Both the position numbers and the translations under genes were made by a program. From JBGAWK01 sp044227665 (GTDB lineage: Bacteria > Bacteroidota > Bacteroidia > Chitinophagales > JADIYW01), in the NCBI GenBank assembly GCA_044227665.1, contig JBGAWK010000022.1, positions 1-34,561 on the forward strand: DNA of 34,561 bases, read 5' to 3'. This document shows positions 1-9,261 of the stretch, piece by piece. The notes beneath the pieces are model-generated. The model was not told the origin of the DNA, did no database searches, and worked only from the letters and a program-made list of their open reading frames with translations. Within the stretch, counting starts at the first letter, position 1. Every line of letters begins with the position of its first letter.

Positions 1-1
1 A

Positions 2-115
2 GACTGCCTGATGACCCTACAAAAGCATCTAAAACCAAATTCTATCATCGTCATGCATGACACCCCTACTTGCTTAGAGAAGGTTACATTTGTAATCCAA
101 AATATTCCCCTATGA
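2..115 (+). CDS. C-terminal fragment of a probable polysaccharide deacetylase
   Basis: An open frame enters from the left edge and reads 37 codons to a TGA at 113-115. The visible residues include NSIIVMHDT followed by a short amphipathic stretch ending NIPL. A hydrophobic strand followed by H-D-(S/T) close to the C-terminus is typical of NodB-type polysaccharide deacetylases, where the His is a catalytic-site residue. Only the last 37 residues are in the window, so the family call is an inference. The stop overlaps the ATG of tatD (ATGA, 112-115), which argues that this is a real coding end and that the two genes are translationally coupled. Confidence 0.5.
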   Translation, partial: DCLMTLQKHLKPNSIIVMHDTPTCLEKVTFVIQNIPL

Positions 116-903
116 AATGGATAGACACACACACACATATATACTTAGACAGCTTCGATGAAGATAGAGACGATGTGATACGGGAAGCACAAACATTGGG
201 ATTTTCTGCCCTACTGCTACCAAATATAGATGTGGAAAGTATTGTAAAAATACAAGCTGTGTGCAAAAAATATCCGGGATTTTGTATGCCTATGATAGGC
301 TTACACCCCTGTGATGTAAAGGATGGATACCTACATCAGTTGAATATATTAAAAGAAATTTTAGACAATAGCACTGCTTATTTTTCTGGAAATAAAATAG
401 TAGCCATCGGGGAGATTGGTCTTGACTATTATTGGGACAAAGCTCATATAGAGATACAGAAACATGCTTTCAGCATACAGATAGAATGGGCTCTAGCATC
501 GGACTTACCTATAGTCATACATACACGTGATGCCATAGACGATGCCATAGCCATCATAAGCGGATACCGCTCTGCGGGATTGCGTGGTGTATTTCATTGT
601 TTTTCGGGTGATGAGCGACAGGCGCAAACCATAGTAGATTTGGGCTTACTATTAGGCATAGGTGGTGTCCTCACCTACAAAAAATCTACCCTGCCTGATG
701 CTATTGCAAATATCCCATTGGAAGCTATAGTATTGGAGACTGATGCCCCTTTCCTCCCTCCTGTTCCTTATAGAGGCAAACGCAATGAACCTAAGTACAT
801 GCTGGAAGTTGCCAAAAGACTTTCCGAAATCAAAGATTTAAATATTTCGGATATATCCGCTATCACTACTGCTAATGCTAAAGATTTATTTCGCTTGCAA
901 TAA
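112..903 (+). CDS. tatD: TatD family metal-dependent hydrolase
   Basis: This is a 263-residue TIM-barrel amidohydrolase of the TatD family. Members are metal-dependent DNases/hydrolases of the cytoplasm, some with 3'-5' exonuclease or D-aminoacyl-tRNA hydrolase activity. All family metal ligands are visible in order: the N-terminal HxH in DTHTHI, Glu in GEIGLDYY, His in VIHTRDA, His in FHCFSG and Asp in LETDAPFLPP. The ATG at 112 is preferred over the upstream TTG at 70, because it starts directly at the first beta strand (MKWIDTHTHI) and overlaps the preceding stop as ATGA. Length matches the family norm of about 255-265 residues. The exact physiological substrate cannot be told from sequence. 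Confidence 0.93.
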   Translation: MKWIDTHTHIYLDSFDEDRDDVIREAQTLGFSALLLPNIDVESIVKIQAVCKKYPGFCMPMIGLHPCDVKDGYLHQLNILKEILDNSTAYFSGNKIVAIGEIGLDYYWDKAHIEIQKHAFSIQIEWALASDLPIVIHTRDAIDDAIAIISGYRSAGLRGVFHCFSGDERQAQTIVDLGLLLGIGGVLTYKKSTLPDAIANIPLEAIVLETDAPFLPPVPYRGKRNEPKYMLEVAKRLSEIKDLNISDISAITTANAKDLFRLQ

Positions 904-932
904 TTGAACAACATTTTGCATATTTGTATATT

Positions 933-2681
933 ATGTATAGATATTTTATTACTGTAATGTATTTTTATTTGCTTTCGCAAAATATTCACGCACAACCATT
1001 TACACAGATAGACTCCACAGCCGTTACTTCCACGCCATTATTAGCACCATCGCCATTGCGATATGATATATTATTTATTGGAGGATATGACGGTGTTACG
1101 AATACCAAAGGAGAACTATCTGTAGCCAAGGTAGATAATGACTTTACCGGCTATGTGCCTATAGATGGGCGTAGCGATAGTGGCTATGTAATAATTAATC
1201 ACGAAAGTATTCAGCGAAATATTGCGCAAGGTGACGGTGGTGGCATGACCGTATTCACTGCTTATAAAGATAGTAAATCAGGAAAATGGGCAGTAGCCCC
1301 TAGTGTCAATGGCAAGTATAGATCTGTAGATTTTGAGAAGGTAGGCGGCACCTTTGCCAATTGCGGTGGCTTCCAAACCTCATGGGGTACGGTACTCACC
1401 GCAGAGGAGTGGATGTATGACAATAATAACGAAATCTTTGATGGGGGAAAAGGCATAGGTGACACCTCTGATTTTGTGGTCACCATGCACAATGGCAAAG
1501 CTATAAATCAATCTATCAAGAGATACGAAAATTATGACTGGATGGTGGAAGTAAATCCTCAGACAGGTAAGGCAGTACAGAAATTGTACAACATGGGGCG
1601 ATATGGACATGAGGGCGGTATCATGCTCAATGACAGTACTGTATTCCTTACTGATGATTCTTCGCCGGGATATATTTATTTATTTAAAACCAAAAGACCT
1701 CAAGACCTGTCCGAAGGGCAATTATACGTATATCAGCAGTCGGGAGATGGCAAAAGTGGCAAATGGCTTCCACTACCTATGGACTTGAGTTCCCTGATAC
1801 GTACCCATGAGGTAGCGACAATGTTGGGTGCTACAATATTTAATCGCACAGAATGGGCAGTATTTCATAACGGAAATATATATTTTACAGAAACCGGCAA
1901 GGATAAAACCGATTTTAACGATGCCATACAAAAAGGCGCAAAATTATCGCTACACCTTAAAACTTTGGATATAAGTGATGGCAATAATGACAATAAAGTC
2001 AACGACTATTATGGGAGAATATTATGTCTAAATCCTAGTACTATGGTATTATCCACATATTTAGAAGGAGGGCAAGCAGACAAGTCTCAAATTCACCTCG
2101 CCAACCCCGACTGTCTGGCATTGACCACACAAAAAGGCAAAACTTACATGGTCATCCATGAAGACCTTAACGGATACTCCTTCAATCGTGTCCCCACAGG
2201 TGTCAATACCCGTATAAATGAGATATTTTGGCTGGACATGGGCATAGTATCCCCGACTAAAAATGATTTGAAGCGTTTTTTTATAGGCCCAGATGGCTGC
2301 GAAACTACCGGAGGAAGATTTACACCCGATGGCATGACTTATTTCTTTAACATACAACATCCTATGACATCAAATCCTTTTCCTTACAATCATCCCATTA
2401 CTGTGGCGGTAAGTGGTTTTGATGAATATTTTAAAAATATCTCAACTTATACTAAAAATATTGATACGCAAAATATTAGCAATCTGGATATTATAGAAAT
2501 AAAAATAGTAAAAGGAAAATATATAAACCTTCCCTCTACCTCTGTCGTTGTCATTTATAATGATAAAGGAATGAAGGTAAAAGAGTATAGCAATGTATCT
2601 AAAATAGATGTAAGCCTTTTACCCATAGGTAAATATTTTGTCGAAGTAAACCAAAGCCAACTTTTTATCTTAAACAGGTAA
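933..2681 (+). CDS. PhoX/DUF839-type secreted phosphatase-like protein with T9SS-like C-terminal tail
   Basis: The 582-residue product has an N-terminal signal peptide ending in HAQ and then a PhoX-type (DUF839) beta-propeller. Family signatures are visible in order: an INHES motif, NCGGFQTSWGTVLTAEE, YGHEGG, FLTDDSSPGYIYLF, and GPDGCETTGGRFTPDG followed by NIQHP. In characterised PhoX enzymes these regions carry the Ca/Fe ligands of a periplasmic or secreted phosphatase; some DUF839 proteins have no shown activity. The last 75 or so residues (STSVVVIYNDKGMKVKEY, then IDVSLLPIGKYFVEV) resemble a type A T9SS sorting domain, so export and surface attachment are likely. The ATG at 933 is used instead of the TTG at 924, because it directly begins the signal peptide. 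It is followed 1 bp later by the hydrolase gene. Confidence 0.82.
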   Translation: MYRYFITVMYFYLLSQNIHAQPFTQIDSTAVTSTPLLAPSPLRYDILFIGGYDGVTNTKGELSVAKVDNDFTGYVPIDGRSDSGYVIINHESIQRNIAQGDGGGMTVFTAYKDSKSGKWAVAPSVNGKYRSVDFEKVGGTFANCGGFQTSWGTVLTAEEWMYDNNNEIFDGGKGIGDTSDFVVTMHNGKAINQSIKRYENYDWMVEVNPQTGKAVQKLYNMGRYGHEGGIMLNDSTVFLTDDSSPGYIYLFKTKRPQDLSEGQLYVYQQSGDGKSGKWLPLPMDLSSLIRTHEVATMLGATIFNRTEWAVFHNGNIYFTETGKDKTDFNDAIQKGAKLSLHLKTLDISDGNNDNKVNDYYGRILCLNPSTMVLSTYLEGGQADKSQIHLANPDCLALTTQKGKTYMVIHEDLNGYSFNRVPTGVNTRINEIFWLDMGIVSPTKNDLKRFFIGPDGCETTGGRFTPDGMTYFFNIQHPMTSNPFPYNHPITVAVSGFDEYFKNISTYTKNIDTQNISNLDIIEIKIVKGKYINLPSTSVVVIYNDKGMKVKEYSNVSKIDVSLLPIGKYFVEVNQSQLFILNR

Positions 2682-2682
2682 T

Positions 2683-3498
2683 ATGTCCTTATTGATTTTC
2701 TTTGCCAGCATCTTTATACTTGTACATATCATTATACTTATTCTGATATTATTTCAAGAAAAAATTATCTTTTGGAGCAAGAAATTTCCTAAAAATTACA
2801 AATTAAATATACCTATTCCATACAAAGAACACTACTATTACCCCGACGAAAGCACCTCTATTCACAGCATTTCTTTTACGCCTGAAAATCAGCCTATACG
2901 AGGTTATATTTTTTATTTACATGGCACATTAGCCAATGTAGAATTTCAGTCGCAGTATGCGCCATTTTATCTAGAAAAGGGGTTTGCCGTGTGGATAATG
3001 GACTATAGGGGCTATGGCAAAAGCAGGGGACACCGCAATGAAATGTTTATGATGGATGACGTAGTAAATGTATATCAGCAGGCGAAGGAAGTTTGGCAAT
3101 GTACCGATAGCAACATGGTCATTGTGGGGCGTTCTTTGGGCACCGTTTTTGCCTCATATTTAGCTACAAAAGTTCCCGCTAAAATTTGCTTGCTTATTTC
3201 TCCATTTTATTCCATATATGACGTTCCCGCATATTATTTCCCCTGGATACCCTTTCATAAAATTGACAAATACGAATTCCCTGTTTTCAAGTATATAGAA
3301 GAAATAAAAATACCTTTTTTTACCTTTCAGGGCATGAAAGATAGGATTGTGCCTATGGCCTCATCCAGCAAACTCTTTCCATTATTACATCAGAAGCAAT
3401 ACTTTGTGTATCCCGAAGCTACACACATGAACATCATTTATGACAAACATTTTATCAAAGATTTTACTGCAAAAATTTTTAAATATTTCCCTTCCTAA
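2683..3498 (+). CDS. Membrane-anchored alpha/beta hydrolase
   Basis: This is a 271-residue serine hydrolase with one N-terminal hydrophobic helix (about residues 2-25), probably a membrane anchor with the catalytic domain outside the inner membrane. The alpha/beta-hydrolase layout is clear: oxyanion region FYLHGTLAN, the DYRGYGKSRG strand, a nucleophile elbow GRSLG with Ser151, acid Asp220 in MKDRIVPMA, and His248 in EATHMN. It resembles BEM46/YqkD-like hydrolases, whose substrates are poorly defined; acyl esters or lipids are plausible. The start lies 1 bp after the stop of the PhoX-like gene, indicating a shared transcript and perhaps joint use in phosphate or lipid scavenging (inference). 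Confidence 0.85.
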   Translation: MSLLIFFASIFILVHIIILILILFQEKIIFWSKKFPKNYKLNIPIPYKEHYYYPDESTSIHSISFTPENQPIRGYIFYLHGTLANVEFQSQYAPFYLEKGFAVWIMDYRGYGKSRGHRNEMFMMDDVVNVYQQAKEVWQCTDSNMVIVGRSLGTVFASYLATKVPAKICLLISPFYSIYDVPAYYFPWIPFHKIDKYEFPVFKYIEEIKIPFFTFQGMKDRIVPMASSSKLFPLLHQKQYFVYPEATHMNIIYDKHFIKDFTAKIFKYFPS

Positions 3499-3510
3499 AC
3501 TTTTACCGAT

Positions 3511-3518
3511 TATCTTCG
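3511..3518 (+). promoter_or_regulatory. Possible -7 promoter element of folE
   Basis: The octamer TATCTTCG lies 22 bp upstream of the folE ATG and differs by one base from the Bacteroidota -7 consensus TAnnTTTG. No TTG is seen at the usual -33 distance, so support is weak. Confidence 0.25.
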
Positions 3519-3540
3519 CTTTGATACTACTAAAAAGCAC

Positions 3541-4131
3541 ATGGATTATTTAGAAAAAAACGAGATATTCTCTTCGCATATTACTGACGACCTCAAATCA
3601 CATTATAAACACGTCCTAGATGCCATAGGGGAAGATAGCGACAGGGAAGGACTTATAAAAACTCCAGAACGAGTAGCTAAAGCCTTGCAATATATCACGC
3701 ATGGCTATAAAATTGAACCTAAAGAAATATTGTTATCTGCATTATTTAAAGAGAATCACAATGAGATGGTCATCGTAAAAGATATAGAGCTCTATTCTAT
3801 GTGCGAACATCACATGTTGCCATTTTTTGGAAAGGCTCATGTCGCATATATTCCCAATGGCACTATAACGGGGCTTAGTAAGATTGCTCGCGTCGTAGAT
3901 GCTTATGCTCGCCGCCTGCAAGTACAGGAGCGCCTTACCATGCAGATTAGAGATTGTATTCAGGAAGCCTTACAACCTCATGGCGTAGCTGTAGTTATTG
4001 AAGCCAAACATCTGTGTATGATGATGCGTGGCGTCCAAAAACAAAATTCCCTAACTACAACCTCAGCATTTACAGGTGTTTTTGAAAATAATGCTACAAG
4101 AAGCGAATTTATAAAACTACTGCGTTCCTAA
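3541..4131 (+). CDS. folE: GTP cyclohydrolase I
   Basis: The 196-residue enzyme converts GTP to 7,8-dihydroneopterin triphosphate, the first step of tetrahydrofolate and other pterin biosynthesis, as a cytoplasmic homodecamer. Visible hallmarks are the MCEHHMLPFFGKAHVAYIP block with zinc ligands Cys88 and His91, GLSKIARVVDAYARRLQVQE, and the C-terminal zinc Cys159 in HLCMMMRGV. The early part has the typical REGLIKTPERVAKAL segment. Length equals the bacterial type IA enzyme minus a short N-terminal extension. The gene is convergent with the helicase gene, and the two stop codons overlap (4128-4131), leaving no room for a conventional terminator between them. Confidence 0.97.
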   Translation: MDYLEKNEIFSSHITDDLKSHYKHVLDAIGEDSDREGLIKTPERVAKALQYITHGYKIEPKEILLSALFKENHNEMVIVKDIELYSMCEHHMLPFFGKAHVAYIPNGTITGLSKIARVVDAYARRLQVQERLTMQIRDCIQEALQPHGVAVVIEAKHLCMMMRGVQKQNSLTTTSAFTGVFENNATRSEFIKLLRS

Positions 4132-7100
4132 GATTTGTCTGTCCACCAAGCGTACATCAAGAATGGGTTATACTGTATAGAATATTCTTTCAATACATTT
4201 CGCTTATGTAGGATATTGCGATACGCTCTCGTAGGCAATATATGATTATTCCTAATACCTACATCCCAAGCTCTATCCTCTGATTTCAAGTCTAATACAT
4301 AGCCCCCGAAATTTATATTATACTCTTTATATTGCTCATTTTCAATAGTATAAATATCTTTTATTAAACTATTAATTTCATTGTTGTTATTATTCAACTG
4401 CGCCGAATTTTGCTTCATTATATCTAAGATCCAGCGCACTGTAACATCATCATTATTGGATATAGCTTTGGCATAATATAGGTAAGCGTACACAAGATCC
4501 TTCCCTGCATATTGATTACTTTTCAAAGACTCTTCCAGAATATTGGCATCTGGCAGCAGAATAGAACTTACTACATGCATAAAATGTTTAGCACGGGTAA
4601 TAATTACGTTCAACAATTGATAGCCTTTTTGTGTAGTAAGAGGTCCGAAATTCTGTCTGAACTTTCCATTCTCGTCTTTGCCAAAAGTTGTGCTAAGTAA
4701 GATTACATCACGTTCATCGCCCTGTATATTTTCTAGATTCTTTACAAATAGCCCCCTTTGAATATGCGCTTCCAAAATTTTCATATTTTGCTCACTTTCA
4801 TAAGCCTTCTCCCATAAAGTATTCCATACCAAGTTGCGCTGTAATAAATTAAAAGTAGCAATGCCGATTGAGAATTCCGTATCTGCGTAGGTGTCAAAAA
4901 TATATTTCACAAGAGCCTCCGCCTCTTCTGCATTTACATTATCGGAGTATGAGCCATCTATATGCTGGTAGGTAATAGCGGTATAGGGAGATTTGGGAGG
5001 TAATGGCAGCAACCGACCACTATAAAAGCTGCTATTGGAAAAATCTATCAGTTGTGGGTTGCGAGAACGATAGTGAAAGTCTAGATGATGCTGGAAGTAA
5101 TTATTATCTTCAGCATATTCCAGCAGTGATTTGCTATCTGCAAGATATTGTGTTATCGCTTGCTCGTCCGTAAGTTCGCCGTCGGTCTTGCTGTGCTGTA
5201 GCACTGCCGTAAAAAATCCAGATGGCGGCATCTGATGCTTATCTCCTGAGATGAGGTGTATCTTACCTCTAAATAGTGCGGCATAAGTGTCTTCTAACTT
5301 CAGCTGGCTAGCTTCATCCATGATAAGAACATCATACAAACCCGCTTTTAATGGCAAAATGCTGCTACATACAGCAGGGTTCACCATCAACACAGGAAAG
5401 ATGGCTTGAAATAGTGCCATATCTGCTTGTATAATATTTCGCAATGAATTTCTTGACGCATAGTGCTTATTCTTTCTAAGATTATAGAGATATTTTAGCT
5501 TGGCTTTATCGCTTTTATCTAACAAGGTTTTGCGTCTTTCAAAACATATATGCTTAATTTTTTGCCTCGATAAAATCTTTATTTTCTCTTCCAAAACACC
5601 GAAGTCTGCTAGCAATTGTAAGGTATCTTCTTTTACAGAATTTACAGTAAAATATTGATTTACAATGTTTTTTAAAATGCTTTTACTATATATATTCTGC
5701 CACCTTTCAATAGAGAAGTTAGTGAGTTGCTGAATTTCTTCGTAGATATTATCTCTATAAATATTGCAATAAAAAAGAACATACTTTTGGAACGCTATAT
5801 CATCGCCCATAAGATTTCCCAAGGCTTGTACCGCCCCTTGAAGCGGCACTTCTAATTCTTGAAGAGACTGCAAGGTCTCAGGATTTGGAAATTCGGATTG
5901 TATGATAGACCTCGATGATAGTAGGGGAAAAAGATGCCTATACTGTTCTACGGCATCTTGTTGATAATGCTTAGCTGCCCGCATCGAAGTACTTACTAAT
6001 GCGCCGATACTTAATTTGAAATTATTTATACTTCTAAGAGAATAAAAGTTAGCGCCATATTGTAAAGTGTTGGTTTTAATTATATTATATAATATATTGA
6101 TTTTGTTATATATATCATAATATTTTTGTAATATAATATCTTTGCTGCTTCCAGCAGCAAAGATATTTCTAGTGAGGATATTTTCGTCAAACGGTAATAA
6201 AATAAAATTTTTACTGCTTTCATATACGACTTGCGCCTTCGCCAAATAATCAGCATAGTCACAAGGTTTATTGACTATATTTATTTGTTCGGGATATTCT
6301 TTTTCTAATTTTTTTACTTTTATTATTAATTCCAGTAAGGTATCATCTCCAAATACATATTGCTGTGGCAAGTTTAGTATAAAGTTTAGCTCTTCTTTCT
6401 TGGCAATATATTGTGCCTTTGAGAAGTTAAAATCTTGTTCTTTGAACGGTGGTGCTGCTAATTGATCATCATCAAGCCATCTTCTTGCAGACGCTACTAC
6501 CCTCTTTCGATCTTTGAATATATCTTCTATGAGCAAACATTCTTCTTGCAATCCCAAGGCTGTGAGATTATTATATAATACATCCATAGCCGTTTTTTTC
6601 TCACAAACCACCAATACATTTTTCTGATTCAATAAGGCATGGGCGATGATAGCTGTAAGCGTTTGGCTTTTGCCTGTACCTGGAGGTCCTTGAACGACTA
6701 TTCTGTTTCTGTGTTCCAAATAGTCCAATATTCCTTCTTGACTGGCATCTAGAGGCATGACGGGCAAGTCCATACCTTCTATATAACTATGTTCTGCCAG
6801 CATTTCATCCACTTCCTCTTTCGATAAAGTTTCCAAATCTTGTATGATAGATTGTTTCTGTGTTTTATACTGCCCCAATACTCCCGACCACCGTATCCAT
6901 GGCATGTCTGCTGTAAGCACATCTATAGATTCATTGGTGGTACAAGGCATTAACTTTACAATCTTGTCATTATCAGACATTTCTATATCAAATTTCTTCA
7001 GCAATTGAACACAAAAATCTGATATTATTGCTTCTGTACACAGCTCCTCATCATCGGGAAGAATATCATCCCATGCAATATTATCCTGCTGATACAATTG

Positions 7101-7595
7101 TGACGAGAGAACTTCATTCACTATCATAGGATTATCTTCTGAACGGGAGATTATCCATGCATCACTTTTTGATGTATCTTTTTTCAGCTCTAAATACCAG
7201 ATAAAAATCGGGCTTTTAATAATTTTTCCTGAAATTTTGTCCCGTTTTATAAGTAGAGGATAGCCCAGCCCAAATGTTTTTATGCCATGTTCCTCATATT
7301 CATCAATGTTCTGATAATACAGATAATTCAGCTTACGTCCTAATTCACGCAAAAGTTGTTTGTCTTCACTTTTTTTTTCAGCTATAATTTTTGCTGACAG
7401 ACTGAAATTAAATTCAAAATTTTTTTTTGATAGTAAATCCTTTAAGAAAGATAAATGCAAGCTAGGTTCAATATTTGCTAAATCGAAAATATCAATTTTA
7501 GAAACACTATTAGGCATGGCATTGACATGAATATTTCTGCCATCACCTACTTTTAGCTTTTCTATAAGCTTATGAATTAGTGCTTTATCTGCCAT
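4128..7595 (-). CDS. SF1 (UPF1/DNA2-like) DEAD-box-type helicase, large AAA-domain protein
   Basis: The 1155-residue protein is a superfamily 1 helicase related to the UPF1/DNA2-like bacterial helicases. Walker A is VQGPPGTGKSQ near residue 300. The fold is then interrupted by a roughly 350-residue helical insertion before motif II (VLIMDEASQ, near 755), motif III (LISGDKHQMPPSG), motif IV region (FHYRSRNPQLIDFSN), motif V (NIQGDERDVILLSTTFG) and motif VI (NVIITRAKH, near 1000). Large multi-domain helicases of this type often end in a Vsr/MTES_1575-like nuclease. Here the last 60 residues (GGYVLDL, then VGI, R, LKEY, WWTD) resemble that fold but lack its usual catalytic acids. The ATG overlaps the stop of the HMG-CoA lyase gene (TAATG), so it is the distal gene of the mqn-containing operon. 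A role in DNA/RNA repair or defence is possible but not shown. Confidence 0.85.
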   Translation of the reverse strand: MADKALIHKLIEKLKVGDGRNIHVNAMPNSVSKIDIFDLANIEPSLHLSFLKDLLSKKNFEFNFSLSAKIIAEKKSEDKQLLRELGRKLNYLYYQNIDEYEEHGIKTFGLGYPLLIKRDKISGKIIKSPIFIWYLELKKDTSKSDAWIISRSEDNPMIVNEVLSSQLYQQDNIAWDDILPDDEELCTEAIISDFCVQLLKKFDIEMSDNDKIVKLMPCTTNESIDVLTADMPWIRWSGVLGQYKTQKQSIIQDLETLSKEEVDEMLAEHSYIEGMDLPVMPLDASQEGILDYLEHRNRIVVQGPPGTGKSQTLTAIIAHALLNQKNVLVVCEKKTAMDVLYNNLTALGLQEECLLIEDIFKDRKRVVASARRWLDDDQLAAPPFKEQDFNFSKAQYIAKKEELNFILNLPQQYVFGDDTLLELIIKVKKLEKEYPEQINIVNKPCDYADYLAKAQVVYESSKNFILLPFDENILTRNIFAAGSSKDIILQKYYDIYNKINILYNIIKTNTLQYGANFYSLRSINNFKLSIGALVSTSMRAAKHYQQDAVEQYRHLFPLLSSRSIIQSEFPNPETLQSLQELEVPLQGAVQALGNLMGDDIAFQKYVLFYCNIYRDNIYEEIQQLTNFSIERWQNIYSKSILKNIVNQYFTVNSVKEDTLQLLADFGVLEEKIKILSRQKIKHICFERRKTLLDKSDKAKLKYLYNLRKNKHYASRNSLRNIIQADMALFQAIFPVLMVNPAVCSSILPLKAGLYDVLIMDEASQLKLEDTYAALFRGKIHLISGDKHQMPPSGFFTAVLQHSKTDGELTDEQAITQYLADSKSLLEYAEDNNYFQHHLDFHYRSRNPQLIDFSNSSFYSGRLLPLPPKSPYTAITYQHIDGSYSDNVNAEEAEALVKYIFDTYADTEFSIGIATFNLLQRNLVWNTLWEKAYESEQNMKILEAHIQRGLFVKNLENIQGDERDVILLSTTFGKDENGKFRQNFGPLTTQKGYQLLNVIITRAKHFMHVVSSILLPDANILEESLKSNQYAGKDLVYAYLYYAKAISNNDDVTVRWILDIMKQNSAQLNNNNNEINSLIKDIYTIENEQYKEYNINFGGYVLDLKSEDRAWDVGIRNNHILPTRAYRNILHKRNVLKEYSIQYNPFLMYAWWTDKS

Positions 7596-8452
7596 TATAC
7601 AAATATCTTCTGTGCTAGATGCATAGCGTGTACAAAGGCATCTTCATCCAATCCGCTATCAATATTATTATATTTGCAATAGGCTAATAGCTTTTCTGTA
7701 GGCATATTTCCAGTCAGCTCATCTTTCGCCATTGGACATCCACCATATCCTTTTATGGCACCATCGAATCTGGAACACCCAGCTTCTATGGCTGCTGTAA
7801 TTTTCTCTTCCCACGTATCGGGTGTAGTATGAAAATGGCACCCAAATCCAGCTTCAGGAAAATCTTCATACAAGGGTACGAGTACTTCATGGATAAGCTG
7901 TGGCGTAGCGACACCTATAGTATCCGATACAGAAAAACGGCTTACCCCCAGTTCTGCCAATCTATCTACCCAGTGAGATACTAAGGCAGGGTCATACAAA
8001 TCGCCGTAAGGATTGCCAAAAGCCATAGATATATACGCCACAAAACTTTTTCCATGGCAATCGCAGATATTCATAATTTCTTCCACCCTCTCCAAAGATT
8101 CATCCATATCACAATTGGTATTGCGAACCTGAAATGTTTCAGAAATAGAAAATGGATAGCCTACATAGCTGATTGTATCAAAGCGACAAGCCTCTTCGGC
8201 ACCTCTCTTATTGCCAACAACGACAGAGAGTAACGTTTCTGTATCTGACAAATCAAGATTATTGAGTACTTGTGCCGTATCTGCCATCTGAGGTATCATC
8301 GTCGGGGATACGAAGGATCCACAATCTAGGGTTTGAAATCCAACTTTCAGCAATTGGTTCAGATATTGGATTTTAATCTCCGTAGGAATAAATAATTTCA
8401 TGCCTTGCATAGCATCGCGTGGACATTCTATTATTTTTATAGAATTTTGCAT
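7595..8452 (-). CDS. Hydroxymethylglutaryl-CoA lyase
   Basis: The 285-residue TIM-barrel enzyme of the HMGL-like family cleaves HMG-CoA to acetyl-CoA and acetoacetate, the last step of leucine degradation. Visible features are the N-terminal PRDAMQG (substrate/metal Arg-Asp of the family PRDGLQ), GSFVSPTMIPQM, the SDTIGVATP strand, the metal-binding HFH in GCHFHTT, and the mobile catalytic Cys239 in GGCPMAKDELTGN. These separate it from isopropylmalate synthases. It lies 62 bp downstream of mqnA and overlaps the helicase gene by one base (TAATG). No other leucine-degradation gene is in the window, so its place with mqn genes may be only transcriptional. Confidence 0.9.
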   Translation of the reverse strand: MQNSIKIIECPRDAMQGMKLFIPTEIKIQYLNQLLKVGFQTLDCGSFVSPTMIPQMADTAQVLNNLDLSDTETLLSVVVGNKRGAEEACRFDTISYVGYPFSISETFQVRNTNCDMDESLERVEEIMNICDCHGKSFVAYISMAFGNPYGDLYDPALVSHWVDRLAELGVSRFSVSDTIGVATPQLIHEVLVPLYEDFPEAGFGCHFHTTPDTWEEKITAAIEAGCSRFDGAIKGYGGCPMAKDELTGNMPTEKLLAYCKYNNIDSGLDEDAFVHAMHLAQKIFV

Positions 8453-8514
8453 ATCCCAAAAATAGTCATAAGTAGCAATACATTGTGTTTTGGGAAATAT
8501 ATTCTTACAAAATT

Positions 8515-9261
8515 CTATAGTTCCCGGAGCATATACAGAAATAAGTGCATACCTTCTAAATGTTCTTCTGACAATCGGAAATGTATTCTATGTGTAAGAT
8601 ATGTAGCTATGCTAAAATATGGTGTATCGTAGATGGAGGCATAATTGTCAATAATATGAGGAATAGTATCTACGCCATATTCCAATGCCTTAGCAAATTC
8701 TCGGGCAATATCCTCATCCACAGGTTGATGAGCAACCCAAAGTGCGAATATGAAGGGCAGGTGGGTATATTCTTTCCAAAGGGCAGCCAAATCATAGCAA
8801 TACGTTTTCCTGCCAAGCATCGTAATTGCTCTGTCTCCAATTACAAGAATTCCGCATTTTTCCTTAGGAAAATCTGTAAGCATACTTTCCTGTAGCGGCA
8901 GAAATTGGGGATTTATCTGTAAATATTTTTTGCATAACAACTTCATCAACATCACTGATGTTTTAGATTGATAATCTAAATAAATTGTATCTAATTCGTC
9001 TATAGGCATCTCTGCAAAGAGGCATACCGTATCTACTGTGCCGTCTGCGGCAATGCCATAGGGTGCTACAATAGAATAGGACTCTAATTTGCTTAATGCT
9101 GCCACCGGCAATAGAGCCACATCAATTTCTTTCTTAAAAAATGCTTCTGCGATATGTGAGGGATAGTCTGCAACTACCTTATACTTTGTAGTATCTAAAT
9201 GATTAAGTCCTTGAATATAGGGCTTTGTATTCAAATAACTGACGGCACCTATTGTAAGCAT
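8515..9261 (-). CDS. mqnA: Chorismate dehydratase (menaquinone futalosine pathway)
   Basis: The 248-residue protein has the periplasmic-binding-protein-like fold of MqnA, which dehydrates chorismate to 3-[(1-carboxyvinyl)oxy]benzoate, the first step of the futalosine route to menaquinone. The start is diagnostic: IGAVSYLNTKPY, followed by the DVALLPVAAL and YGIAADGTVDTVCLF segments. It has no signal peptide, as expected for a cytoplasmic enzyme. The gene overlaps the upstream histidine phosphatase by 13 bp and is one gene away from mqnE, which uses its product. The other pathway genes (mqnB, mqnC, mqnD) are not in the window. Confidence 0.92.
   Translation of the reverse strand: MLTIGAVSYLNTKPYIQGLNHLDTTKYKVVADYPSHIAEAFFKKEIDVALLPVAALSKLESYSIVAPYGIAADGTVDTVCLFAEMPIDELDTIYLDYQSKTSVMLMKLLCKKYLQINPQFLPLQESMLTDFPKEKCGILVIGDRAITMLGRKTYCYDLAALWKEYTHLPFIFALWVAHQPVDEDIAREFAKALEYGVDTIPHIIDNYASIYDTPYFSIATYLTHRIHFRLSEEHLEGMHLFLYMLREL

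Noticed and set aside
1..60. Frame 1 reading 19 codons to TGA at 58-60
   Set aside because: It has no recognisable motif, whereas frame 2 shows a deacetylase-like end and an ATGA overlap with tatD.
70..111. TTG-initiated 14-codon extension of tatD
   Set aside because: It overlaps the upstream coding frame and adds no conserved residues; the ATG at 112 begins at the conserved first strand.
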